From: DATADD01 sp046262355
Lineage (GTDB): Bacteria; Actinomycetota; CADDZG01; WHSQ01
Direction: 5' to 3'
Assembly (NCBI GenBank): GCA_046262355.1
Contig: JBHEMX010000002.1
Location: 1-7,795 of the forward strand
Length of the DNA stretch: 7,795 nt
A program made the position numbers and the translations under genes. Positions 1 through 5,280 of this stretch are shown here, one piece after another; within the stretch, counting starts at the first letter, position 1, and each line of letters opens with the position of its first letter. The notes below the pieces were generated by a model that saw only the letters and a program-made list of their open reading frames with translations, ran no database searches and was not told the DNA's origin.

Positions 1-141
1 CGCTGCCGCTTATGTCAGGGCTGCTTCCCGCCTTCTTCCCCGCCTCGGGAGTCAGGCTGCCCGTAGCTTCACCGGACTGCTGCGACAGCCCGGCGGTGAG
101 GTCTTGCACCTCACCCGGTCAACAAGCGCCTCGTGGCGCAC
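1..141 (-). mobile_element. 5' end of a group II intron (domain I start), inserted in an ISL3 transposase gene; continues beyond the window
   Basis: Read on the minus strand from 141 downward, the sequence begins GUGCG, the group II intron 5' consensus. It then folds into GCGCC-ACGA-GGCGC (139-126), followed by an 8-bp perfect hairpin with a GCAAG loop, GGUGAGGU/ACCUCACC (115-95). The conserved-looking runs CUGUCGCA (87-80), GGUGAA (72-67), CUGACUCCCGAGGCGGGG (56-39) and AUAAGCGGCAGCG (13-1) match my memory of domain I in bacterial group II introns. GGGCUG (90-85) can pair with CAGCCC (24-19) to close a multi-helix domain. Transposase homology stops exactly where the GUGCG begins, as expected for an intron in the sense orientation. 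EBS elements, the reverse transcriptase and domains V-VI would lie left of the window. The family call is from recognition, not a covariance-model search. Confidence 0.7.
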
Positions 142-612
142 GGTCTCGTCGACGAGCAGGATCCGGCAGCGCTTGCTGCGGCGGTGGACTTGGAGACGCC
201 CCGACCACTCCCTCACCAACGTCATGACCGTGTGCCACGCAAACCCGTAGCGGCGACCGATCTCGGTGATCGAGAGGTGCCGGGCGTCGGTGACGATGGC
301 GCGCGCGAGGCGCGTCGTCATCCTGCCCTCGATCGCCGGGTGTTTCTCGCTGTGGCGCTCGCCGCAGTTGGTGCAGTGGAAGCGCCGGCGCAGCCAGATC
401 AGCGTCACGCGCTGGCGACCGCGAGGGACGTCACTGACTTTGACGCGGCGCGTCTCGTGCACCTTGGTCGTCTTGAAGCCACAGAACGGACACCGCACCA
501 CGGAGCGCAGATCGTGGATCAAGACCTCGAGATGCTCGGGCATATCGACCAGGACCTTCAGCACACGAATGCGGTACAGGTGCATGCGCACCGTCATAGT
601 GTCGGGGGTCAA
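52..612 (-). CDS. ISL3-family transposase, N-terminal exon (142-612), interrupted by the group II intron; frame then runs 30 codons into intron sequence
   Basis: The product is the N-terminal third of an ISL3-type DDE transposase, which cuts and joins DNA at the ends of its insertion sequence. Numbered from the TTG start, a zinc-binding module is formed by C41-P-F-C44-G and C80-T-N-C83-G. A helix-turn-helix region follows at about 98-135 (SITEIGRRYGFAWHTVM). The first catalytic aspartate is D155 in LLVDET. Family members are usually around 400 residues, but homology stops after T157 (base 142) and the remaining codons to the TGA at 52-54 are intron sequence. The TTG at 612 is preferred because AAGGAGG (625-619) lies 6 bases upstream; ATG 597 is the alternative. 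Without splicing this is a dead fragment. With splicing, phase 0 would restore the frame into an exon outside the window. Confidence 0.8.
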   Translation of the reverse strand: MTPDTMTVRMHLYRIRVLKVLVDMPEHLEVLIHDLRSVVRCPFCGFKTTKVHETRRVKVSDVPRGRQRVTLIWLRRRFHCTNCGERHSEKHPAIEGRMTTRLARAIVTDARHLSITEIGRRYGFAWHTVMTLVREWSGRLQVHRRSKRCRILLVDETVRHEALVDRVRCKTSPPGCRSSPVKLRAA

Positions 613-618
613 GGAGCT

Positions 619-625
619 CCTCCTT
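619..625 (-). promoter_or_regulatory. Shine-Dalgarno site deciding a TTG start
   Basis: On the minus strand AAGGAGG is followed by six bases (AGCTCC) and TTG at 612-610. The in-frame ATG at 597 is 21 bases away from this site, which is too far, so TTG is the likelier start of the ISL3 transposase. Confidence 0.6.
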
Positions 626-672
626 CTGCTCGATTGCGGACACAACCGAGCGTGGAGGGGCTCCTGCCTTCT

Positions 673-693
673 CAGCCGGATTTCCGCCGGCTG
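673..693. repeat. Hairpin-forming inverted repeat upstream of the ISL3 transposase
   Basis: CAGCCGG and CCGGCTG form a perfect 7-bp stem with the loop ATTTCCG. It lies 60 bases upstream of the transposase start. It could be part of the IS terminus or a structure that blocks outside transcription from entering the element. It has no U-run, so it is not a clear terminator. Confidence 0.4.
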
Positions 694-851
694 TTCAAGC
701 TCTCAACCCATGATTTCGCGGGATCTCGAAAATCGATACAAACTGGTTCCATCCGCATCAGGTTTCGCGCGGTCTTTGTCTCGTCAAGTTAGTGAACTTC
801 GCCATCGCCACCCGCGACTCTAGGGACGTGGCCTATAAACAAGTCCTTTCC

Positions 852-1055
852 TTAACTCAATCTACCGGTCTTTCGCGCCCAACTTTCGACGTCAGGCCAG
901 TACCAAACCAGGGCCTGAGGAAAGCGAAGAATGGGCTGTGGGAAATCCTTGTGCCGCCGCCGCCATTCATGAATGACCTGCACACGAGCAACTCCAACCC
1001 TTCGGGCAATGTCTTGTGCTCCCACAAGCTGGTCAACGTCTACTCTCCGCCCCAT
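852..1055 (-). CDS. Small helix-turn-helix protein, AlpA/excisionase-like
   Basis: This 67-residue product is nearly all one winged-helix-type DNA-binding domain. LVGAQDIARRVGVARVQVIH (10-29) is the helix-turn-helix. It is followed by HKDFPQPILRF (36-46) and VWYWPDVESWARKTGR (50-65), the typical order of MerR/AlpA-like excisionase and small regulator domains. ATG 1055 is chosen because GGAGG (1068-1064) sits 8 bases upstream; the frame stays open to a GTG at 1115 without another good site. The gene is divergent from the recombinase-like/DDE operon and shares its 70-base upstream region. Inference: it is either a repressor of that operon or a directionality factor. It could also be a stranded remnant of another element. 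No partner toxin gene is seen. Confidence 0.7.
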   Translation of the reverse strand: MGRRVDVDQLVGAQDIARRVGVARVQVIHEWRRRHKDFPQPILRFPQALVWYWPDVESWARKTGRLS

Positions 1056-1070
1056 TCCGCTCGCCTCCAC

Positions 1071-1099
1071 TTGCACGTCACTCGCACTAGCAGTATCAT
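1071..1099 (+). promoter_or_regulatory. Candidate promoter of the recombinase-like/DDE operon
   Basis: TTGCAC (1071-1076) and TATCAT (1094-1099) are separated by 17 bases. The -10 matches the sigma-70 consensus at 5 of 6 positions; the -35 matches mainly in TTG. Transcription would start near 1106. The same 70-base gap must also hold the promoter of the minus-strand HTH gene, and the near-palindrome GTATCATGAGTAC (1093-1105) overlapping the -10 is a possible operator. Confidence 0.35.
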
Positions 1100-1125
1100 G
1101 AGTACGCGCTAACACAAAAGATCAA

Positions 1126-2145
1126 GTGCCCCGGCGGTGCTTGGAACACCCCGGGGCGTGGTCGAGACCTGCATTGGAGGCCCGACTGAGCAAGCCTACG
1201 CGCGTGCGGCCGTCAACACAGGCAATGCCTCGCGTTCACCTATCCTCTGTCCCTTCGCGGCCAACCGAGGTTGTCGGCCTGGTCGTCGGGTGCCTCTCGG
1301 CGGGTGCAACTCTGAGCGACCACACCCTTCGGCGGATGAGCGAGGCCATGTCGCGTTTCGCGACGTACCTCGAGCAGGGCCATGCATTGACGACGATCGA
1401 CGGAACCAAGCCTGAGCACGCCGAGGAGTTCGTGCGCGCACCGGTGATGACCTCGACTGGAGCACGAGCTGCCAGCGTCGCCACGATGCACCTGAGGCGG
1501 AGCGCCCTGCGCCTGCTATTCCGCGTCGCTCGCGACATCGGTGCGCTCAACACTGACCCCACGGTAGACCTCACCCTCCCGCCGCGTTCATCGCTCCCCG
1601 TCAGACCGTTGAGTGAAGATGAGGTGACCCTCTGCCGCAGCTATTCGCTCCACAGCCTTCGTTCAACGCGCCGCTCCGCTGCGTGGGCGCTGGCAGAGGC
1701 GACGGCTCGCACCGCCGAATTACCTCACCTCCGCATCTCTGATGTCGATCTTGACAAGGAACGAGTTTGGATCCACGGAAGCTCCAAGACCGTCACCCGC
1801 TGGGGTCATCTCAGCCAGTGGGGTGTGCGCCAGCTGGCACGTCGTATCAACGCTCTCGGCGACAGATCGAGTGACGATCGACCACTGATCTACGAAGGCT
1901 CGGGATCGCTCGAGAGCCGTCAAGCCTCATCATGTCTCGCGATCTCGCAGACCCTCCAGGCCGCGGGACTTAGCGCCGACCGGGACCTAAGACCTACCTC
2001 CGTAACGGCATGGGCCGGAGTGCGCATCTTTGAGGAGACGGGTGCGATTGACGAAGTGGCCCGCCGCCTCGGGATGCGCAGCCTCGACCGCGCCGCTTCC
2101 CTCATCGGCTGGGATTGGCATTGCGAGCAGGAGCGGGAGGCCTAG
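1126..2145 (+). CDS. Tyrosine-recombinase/integrase-like protein lacking the catalytic tyrosine
   Basis: Numbered from the GTG, residues about 45-140 resemble the helical SAM-like DNA-binding domain of phage integrases and 160-335 the catalytic fold. ATARTAELPHLRISDVDL (192-209) is the box with the first arginine, R195. K221 sits on the usual beta hairpin. LRPTS (288-292) gives the second arginine, R289. The HxxR histidine is replaced by R286, the later His/Trp by M317 (RRLGMRSL), and the position of the nucleophilic tyrosine by L326 (AASLIGWDW). It therefore probably binds DNA but does not cut by the usual chemistry. The start is uncertain: GTG 1126 has no Shine-Dalgarno site and overlaps a hairpin; GGAGG (1176-1180) precedes only an in-frame CTG (1186); ATG 1225 is a third option. 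GGGAGG near its end serves the next gene. Confidence 0.75.
   Translation: MPRRCLEHPGAWSRPALEARLSKPTRVRPSTQAMPRVHLSSVPSRPTEVVGLVVGCLSAGATLSDHTLRRMSEAMSRFATYLEQGHALTTIDGTKPEHAEEFVRAPVMTSTGARAASVATMHLRRSALRLLFRVARDIGALNTDPTVDLTLPPRSSLPVRPLSEDEVTLCRSYSLHSLRSTRRSAAWALAEATARTAELPHLRISDVDLDKERVWIHGSSKTVTRWGHLSQWGVRQLARRINALGDRSSDDRPLIYEGSGSLESRQASSCLAISQTLQAAGLSADRDLRPTSVTAWAGVRIFEETGAIDEVARRLGMRSLDRAASLIGWDWHCEQEREA
1128..1157 (+). promoter_or_regulatory. Strong hairpin in the 5' leader / first codons of the recombinase-like gene
   Basis: GCCCCGG (1128-1134) pairs perfectly with CCGGGGC (1151-1157). After one bulged C (1135), GGTG (1136-1139) pairs with CACC (1147-1150), giving an 11-bp G+C-rich stem with the 7-base loop CTTGGAA. 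It begins at the last base of the GTG at 1126 and lies about 20 bases after the candidate transcription start. No U-run follows, so it is not a standard terminator. It may limit expression of the operon from outside transcripts, as hairpins near IS ends do, or mark a DNA-level recognition site. Confidence 0.55.
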
Positions 2146-3567
2146 ATGGCCAGCCCCTCCACAGGTGTCTCCTCCGTCGAGCGCCTCGAGGCGATCCTCC
2201 GCAACCAAGAGATCTATTCGCTCGCCCGCTTGATTCCTGAGCCCGCGGCGAGCTCGGGCGGGCGCCGGCGGACCTACCCCGACTACATGCTCTTCGTCTA
2301 CGAGGCTCTCATCAGCGTCTACGAGAGTGCCCGGCGGGTCGAGGCGGAGCTCGCCCATCCCCTCCTATGGAACTTCATGCGCACGATCGTCGCAGAACTC
2401 TTCCCCGATGAACCAGACATGCATCTGCCGGTGGAGCCGATGCGCCGCCACCACTACCTCTACGGGCGCAACCGCTACCTCAGCGATCCCGACATCCTCC
2501 CCGGCATCACCGAGCTGCACCGCCGCTTCGCCGCCGACCAAGCACGCGTGCTCGGCCTCATGGACCCGGAAGGGCTCGGTTCCTGGACTCATCCCCATCA
2601 AGACCGGATCGTCCACGCCGACGGCAAGGTGGTCACGCCGCTGTTCCGAGGCAAGCCCGGCGAGACGAGGACGGACAAGGTCACCGGGGAGATCAAGACG
2701 GTGCGTTCAGACCCGGACGCCGACCTCCATTTCGAGGGCGACGGCGACACGGCGTATGGGACCAAGTTCGTGCTCGTGGCGGCGCGCACCCACGACGAGC
2801 GGGGGCGCATCATCCTCGATGTTGAGTGGGTGCCCGACCGCGGCGGGGAGGCACGGGTGGCGGTGGACTGCTTCTCGCGTCTAGCGCTCCTGCTTCCCGG
2901 CGCCCAGGGCATCGTCTACGACACGGCACTGCGAGGCGTGCACCACCAGAAGATTTTGCGCCAGCTCGGCTTAATCCCGATCAACCGAGTCACCGCTGCC
3001 GTAGGGCGCATCAAGCAGCCCCGGCGTCAAGGCGGCCGGCGGGTCGAAAAGAGTGCCCACATCGACGACAAGCGCATCCGGCTCTGCGATGGCTCTACCA
3101 AGACCGCCCACCTCTACAGCCACGCTGGAGCCGTAGGTCTCGGGGAGCTGAGCGACACCGGAGAGCTCCTGTTCCGCCCGCTGCTGCGCGTCCGCACGCA
3201 TCGGCTCCAAGACAAGAACAGGCTCTTTCGCTGGTACAACGACTACCTCCTGCCCCCAGAGTTTGACGGCAAGACGGTCATGGTGCGCCTCCATGGCAAC
3301 GAAAAAGATGCCGCCCGTCGCTTCAACCGCGCCGAGAACGTTCGGCCTATCCCTCCGTCAGACGCAGACTTCTTGCGACTGTTCCCCCGTCGCAACGACA
3401 GCGAGTCGATCAACCGCGGCGTGGTCGACTCCCTCTACCTTGGACGAGCCCACAGCGTGGGACACGCCCGTCAGCACGTGAACCTGATTGGTTACGCTCT
3501 TATGGTCAACTCCTTGGCGCTGCATCGAGGCCGTGCGAGAGCGCCGAGCGAAGCGCGGGCAGCGTAG
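2146..3567 (+). CDS. DDE (RNase H-fold) transposase-like protein, 473 residues, partner of the recombinase-like protein
   Basis: I cannot assign it to a named IS family. The sequence fits a DDE transposase of the IS4/IS1182 kind. A helical N-terminal part (about 45-135) contains a Tyr/Arg-rich segment, MRRHHYLYGRNRYLSDPD (99-116). The first acid would be D159 in IVHADGK, and the second D259 in GIVYDTALRG, ending a hydrophobic strand. The glutamate would be E420 in LFPRRNDSESINR. F413-x2-R416-x3-E420 mirrors the Y-x2-R-x3-E signature of IS4-type enzymes with Phe for Tyr. About 160 residues separate D259 and E420, suggesting a beta-rich insertion (about 285-375). The tail (425-465) is helical, as in such enzymes. 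The ATG directly follows the upstream TAG and GGGAGG (2135-2140) lies 5 bases before it, so translation is coupled. The reading frame is intact. Confidence 0.7.
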   Translation: MASPSTGVSSVERLEAILRNQEIYSLARLIPEPAASSGGRRRTYPDYMLFVYEALISVYESARRVEAELAHPLLWNFMRTIVAELFPDEPDMHLPVEPMRRHHYLYGRNRYLSDPDILPGITELHRRFAADQARVLGLMDPEGLGSWTHPHQDRIVHADGKVVTPLFRGKPGETRTDKVTGEIKTVRSDPDADLHFEGDGDTAYGTKFVLVAARTHDERGRIILDVEWVPDRGGEARVAVDCFSRLALLLPGAQGIVYDTALRGVHHQKILRQLGLIPINRVTAAVGRIKQPRRQGGRRVEKSAHIDDKRIRLCDGSTKTAHLYSHAGAVGLGELSDTGELLFRPLLRVRTHRLQDKNRLFRWYNDYLLPPEFDGKTVMVRLHGNEKDAARRFNRAENVRPIPPSDADFLRLFPRRNDSESINRGVVDSLYLGRAHSVGHARQHVNLIGYALMVNSLALHRGRARAPSEARAA

Positions 3568-3675
3568 AGCTCGACTCCCTCCAGCCTCAAGACAGTGGCG
3601 TTCTTCGGGCGGTCCACTTGCCTCCTAGCAGGGCGCTCCGGTTCCCGAACGTCGTTTTCGCCCCCGCCCGCTCGC

Positions 3676-3681
3676 TAGACT
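3676..3681 (+). promoter_or_regulatory. Candidate -10 element upstream of the tRNA gene
   Basis: TAGACT resembles a -10 box (5 of 6 if TAGAAT/TATACT variants are allowed). Only weak T-rich sequence (GTTTTC, 3654-3659) stands at the -35 distance. The space between the downstream hairpin and the tRNA is too small for a promoter, so the tRNA promoter is likely here. The evidence is thin. Confidence 0.25.
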
Positions 3682-3704
3682 CGCTGAAGAGGGAGACCCT
3701 TAAT

Positions 3705-3722
3705 AAGCCTCGGCAGGCTTTT
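3705..3722 (+). terminator. Terminator-like hairpin between the DDE gene and the tRNA
   Basis: AAGCCT and AGGCTT form a 6-bp stem with the loop CGGC and end in a short T-run (3719-3722). It could stop transcription from the DDE gene before the tRNA. The stem is short and partly overlaps an alternative pairing GGCAG/CTGCC (3712-3716 with 3723-3727). Confidence 0.4.
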
Positions 3723-3745
3723 CTGCCATGTTTTCTACATCCCCC

Positions 3746-3818
3746 GCCCAGGTAGCTCAGGGGATAGAGCAACCGCCTCCTAAGCGGTAGGTCGTCGGTT
3801 CGATTCCGACCCTGGGCA
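3746..3818 (+). tRNA. tRNA-Arg (anticodon CCU)
   Basis: A full cloverleaf can be drawn. The acceptor stem is GCCCAGG (3746-3752) with CCTGGGC (3811-3817) and discriminator A3818. The D stem is GCTC/GAGC (3755-3758, 3767-3770). The anticodon stem is ACCGC/GCGGT (3772-3776, 3784-3788) with loop CTCCTAA, so the anticodon is CCT at 3779-3781, reading AGG codons. The variable loop is AGGTC. The T stem is GTCGG/CCGAC (3794-3798, 3806-3810) with loop TTCGATT. The CCA end is not encoded. Arg-tRNA genes are frequent integration sites, and mobile genes lie directly upstream. The 3' half, the part usually duplicated as an att site, was not found elsewhere in the window. Confidence 0.96.
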
Positions 3819-3823
3819 CTCCG

Positions 3824-3850
3824 GAGGCCTCCGGTCGGTGGGCCTCTTCT
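3824..3850 (+). terminator. Probable tRNA terminator hairpin
   Basis: GAGGCC (3824-3829) pairs with GGCCTC (3841-3846) around an 11-base loop, followed by TTCT. It starts 6 bases after the tRNA. An alternative fold uses the perfect 14-base palindrome CCGGAGGCCTCCGG (3821-3834). The U-run is poor, so termination strength is uncertain. Confidence 0.45.
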
Positions 3851-3869
3851 AATTGGCGAGGGAGGGCAG

Positions 3870-5252
3870 GTGGCAGACCGGCTGGTGGTGGTGGGCGGCG
3901 ACGCGGCGGGCATGAGCGCTGCGTCGCAGGCGAGACGGCTGCGCGGGCCCGAGGAGCTCGTCATCACGGCCTTCGAACGCGGCAACTTCACCTCGTACTC
4001 GGCCTGCGGCATCCCGTACCTCATCGGGGCGGTCGTCGACGACGTCGACGAACTGATCGCCCGACGCCCCGAGACGTTCCGAGACGAGCACGCGATCGAC
4101 GCGCGGGTACGCCACGAGGTGACCGAGATAGACTTCGACCGGGGCGCGGTCAAGGTATGGGACGCGGACCGGCGCGCCGAGAGTTGGGAGGGCTTCGACG
4201 AGCTCGTGTACGCGCCCGGAGCCATGCCCGTGCGCCCGCCGCTGGAGGGCGTCGACCTCGCCGGAGTCTTCGGCGTTCAGACGCTCGACCACGGTCTCGC
4301 GATCAAGAAGGAGATGGAGGAGAGGCAGCCGCGGCGCGCCGTGGTGGTCGGGGGCGGATACATCGGACTCGAGATGGCCGAGGCGTTCCAGGCGCGCGGC
4401 CTAGAGGTCTCGCTCGTGGAGACGGCTCCGGAGCCGATGTCGACGCTCGATCCAGACATGGGCGCGCTGGTCGCCGACGCGCTGCGCGAGATCGACATCG
4501 CGGTCTACACCGAAGAGGCGGTCAAGGGCTTCGACGGCGACGGCCATCGGCTGACCGCGGTCGTGACCGAGGCCCGCACGCTTCCCGCGGACATCGTCGT
4601 GCTGGGACTCGGCGTCCGGCCCAACACGGAGCTTGCCGAGGCGGCCGGGATCCCCGTCGGATCCGCCGGAGGCGTCGTCGTGGATCGCCGCATGCACACG
4701 CCCGTGGACAACGTGTGGGCGGCGGGGGACTGCGTCGAGAAATGGCACCGCGTCGCTCTAAAGAGCGTGACGATCCCGCTGGGAACGCACGCGAACAAGG
4801 AGGGGCGAGTCGCCGGGATAAACCTCGGCGGCGGGTACGCGACCTTCCCCGGGGTAATCGGAACCGCGGTGTCGAAGGTCTGCGACGTGGAGGTGGGTCG
4901 AACGGGACTCCAAGAGGGCGAAGCACGCGCCGTCGGGCTCGAGACCTTGAGCGCAATCGTGGACTCTCGCACACGCGCCGGCTACTTCCCCGGGTCGGCG
5001 CCGATCAAGACGAAGATGATCGTTGAGCGGCGCAGCGGCCGGCTCGTCGGTGCCCAGATCGTGGGCCGCGAGGGCGCCGCCAAACGCATCGACGTGATCG
5101 CCACCGCCCTGTGGAACGAGATGACCGTCGAAGACCTCCTCAACGTCGATCTCTCCTATGCGCCTCCCTTCGCGCCCGTGTGGGACCCGGTGCTCGTAGC
5201 GGCGCGCAAGGCATGGCAGCTCGTGGAGGAAACGCTCGCCGACAGTCACTGA
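3870..5252 (+). CDS. FAD/NAD(P)-dependent oxidoreductase of the CoA-disulfide reductase / NADH oxidase type
   Basis: This is a cytosolic flavoprotein of the single-cysteine pyridine nucleotide-disulfide reductase group, which reduces CoA disulfides, persulfides or oxygen with NAD(P)H. It has an N-terminal FAD fold (VVVGGDAAGMSAASQARR, 6-23). The active-site cysteine is C46 in SYSACGIPY, the CoA-disulfide reductase motif. The second dinucleotide fold is VVVGGGYIGLEMAE (158-171) with acidic E184 after the second strand, which favours NADH. VWAAGDCVE (282-290) is the second FAD motif. The C-terminal dimerization domain carries YAPPFAPVWDPV (430-441), matching the tyrosine-bearing segment of CoA-disulfide reductases. 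Length 460 is normal. The GTG start has GGAGGG 3-4 bases upstream. The exact substrate cannot be told from sequence; in actinobacteria mycothiol- or CoA-linked thiol redox or persulfide handling are options. It is the first gene of the rightward cluster. Confidence 0.88.
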   Translation: MADRLVVVGGDAAGMSAASQARRLRGPEELVITAFERGNFTSYSACGIPYLIGAVVDDVDELIARRPETFRDEHAIDARVRHEVTEIDFDRGAVKVWDADRRAESWEGFDELVYAPGAMPVRPPLEGVDLAGVFGVQTLDHGLAIKKEMEERQPRRAVVVGGGYIGLEMAEAFQARGLEVSLVETAPEPMSTLDPDMGALVADALREIDIAVYTEEAVKGFDGDGHRLTAVVTEARTLPADIVVLGLGVRPNTELAEAAGIPVGSAGGVVVDRRMHTPVDNVWAAGDCVEKWHRVALKSVTIPLGTHANKEGRVAGINLGGGYATFPGVIGTAVSKVCDVEVGRTGLQEGEARAVGLETLSAIVDSRTRAGYFPGSAPIKTKMIVERRSGRLVGAQIVGREGAAKRIDVIATALWNEMTVEDLLNVDLSYAPPFAPVWDPVLVAARKAWQLVEETLADSH

Positions 5253-5280
5253 GAAGCGACGGACCATAGGATGCGTAGCC

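Larger units (their letters stand above)
613..851. other. Intergenic DNA holding the outer end of the ISL3 element; exact end not located
   Basis: No gene is visible here. The outer (5') terminus of the ISL3 element must fall somewhere in this stretch, but its partner repeat is outside the window, so the end cannot be placed. There is a 7-bp perfect inverted repeat CAGCCGG/CCGGCTG (673-679 and 687-693) around a 7-base loop. There is also an imperfect one, GATTTCG/CGAAAATC (712-718 and 727-734). From about 700 onward the sequence is visibly less G+C rich than the right half of the window. Confidence 0.4.
1126..3567 (+). mobile_element. Putative two-gene transposition module (recombinase-like protein plus DDE protein); ends not located
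   Basis: Two adjacent genes with no intergenic base encode a tyrosine-recombinase-fold protein and a DDE-type transposase-like protein. They lie between an ISL3 element and a tRNA gene. I compared the flanks 650-1125 and 3568-3745 by eye and found no convincing terminal inverted repeats or target-site duplications, so the span given is only that of the two genes. The divergent HTH gene (852-1055) may also belong to the unit. Confidence 0.5.

Noticed and set aside
52..612. Simple truncation or frameshift of the ISL3 transposase as the explanation for its short length
   Set aside because: The break coincides with GUGCG and an intron-like structured RNA, and no continuation of the transposase is seen in the other minus-strand frames up to the window edge.
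15..680. Similar strings on the minus strand near 15-35 (AGAAGGCGGGAAGCAGCCC) and 656-675 (AGAAGGCAGGAGCCCC), considered as IS repeats
   Set aside because: They are in direct orientation with gaps, and the first lies inside the intron's domain I, so they are not IS termini.
133..823. Plus-strand open frames opposite the ISL3 transposase
   Set aside because: They mirror a clearly conserved minus-strand gene and show no domain; antisense frames are commonly open in high-G+C DNA.
792..1112. Plus-strand frame of 106 codons opposite the HTH gene
   Set aside because: No recognisable motif and no Shine-Dalgarno site; the minus strand has a clear HTH protein with a good one.
814..3684. GCGACTCTAGGG (814-825) versus the inverse of CGCTAGACTCGC (3673-3684), considered as terminal inverted repeats of the two-gene module
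   Set aside because: 10 of 12 matches is expected by chance a few times when the two flanks are compared.
3587..4225. Minus-strand open frame of 212 codons covering the tRNA
   Set aside because: Its middle (GRNRTDDLPLRRRLLYP) is the well-known false translation of a tRNA gene, and the rest is the antisense of the flavoprotein gene.
4157..5026. Long plus-strand frame (289 codons) inside the flavoprotein gene, and similar long antisense frames through 7578
   Set aside because: Arg/Gly-rich low-complexity shadows of genes with full sets of family motifs.
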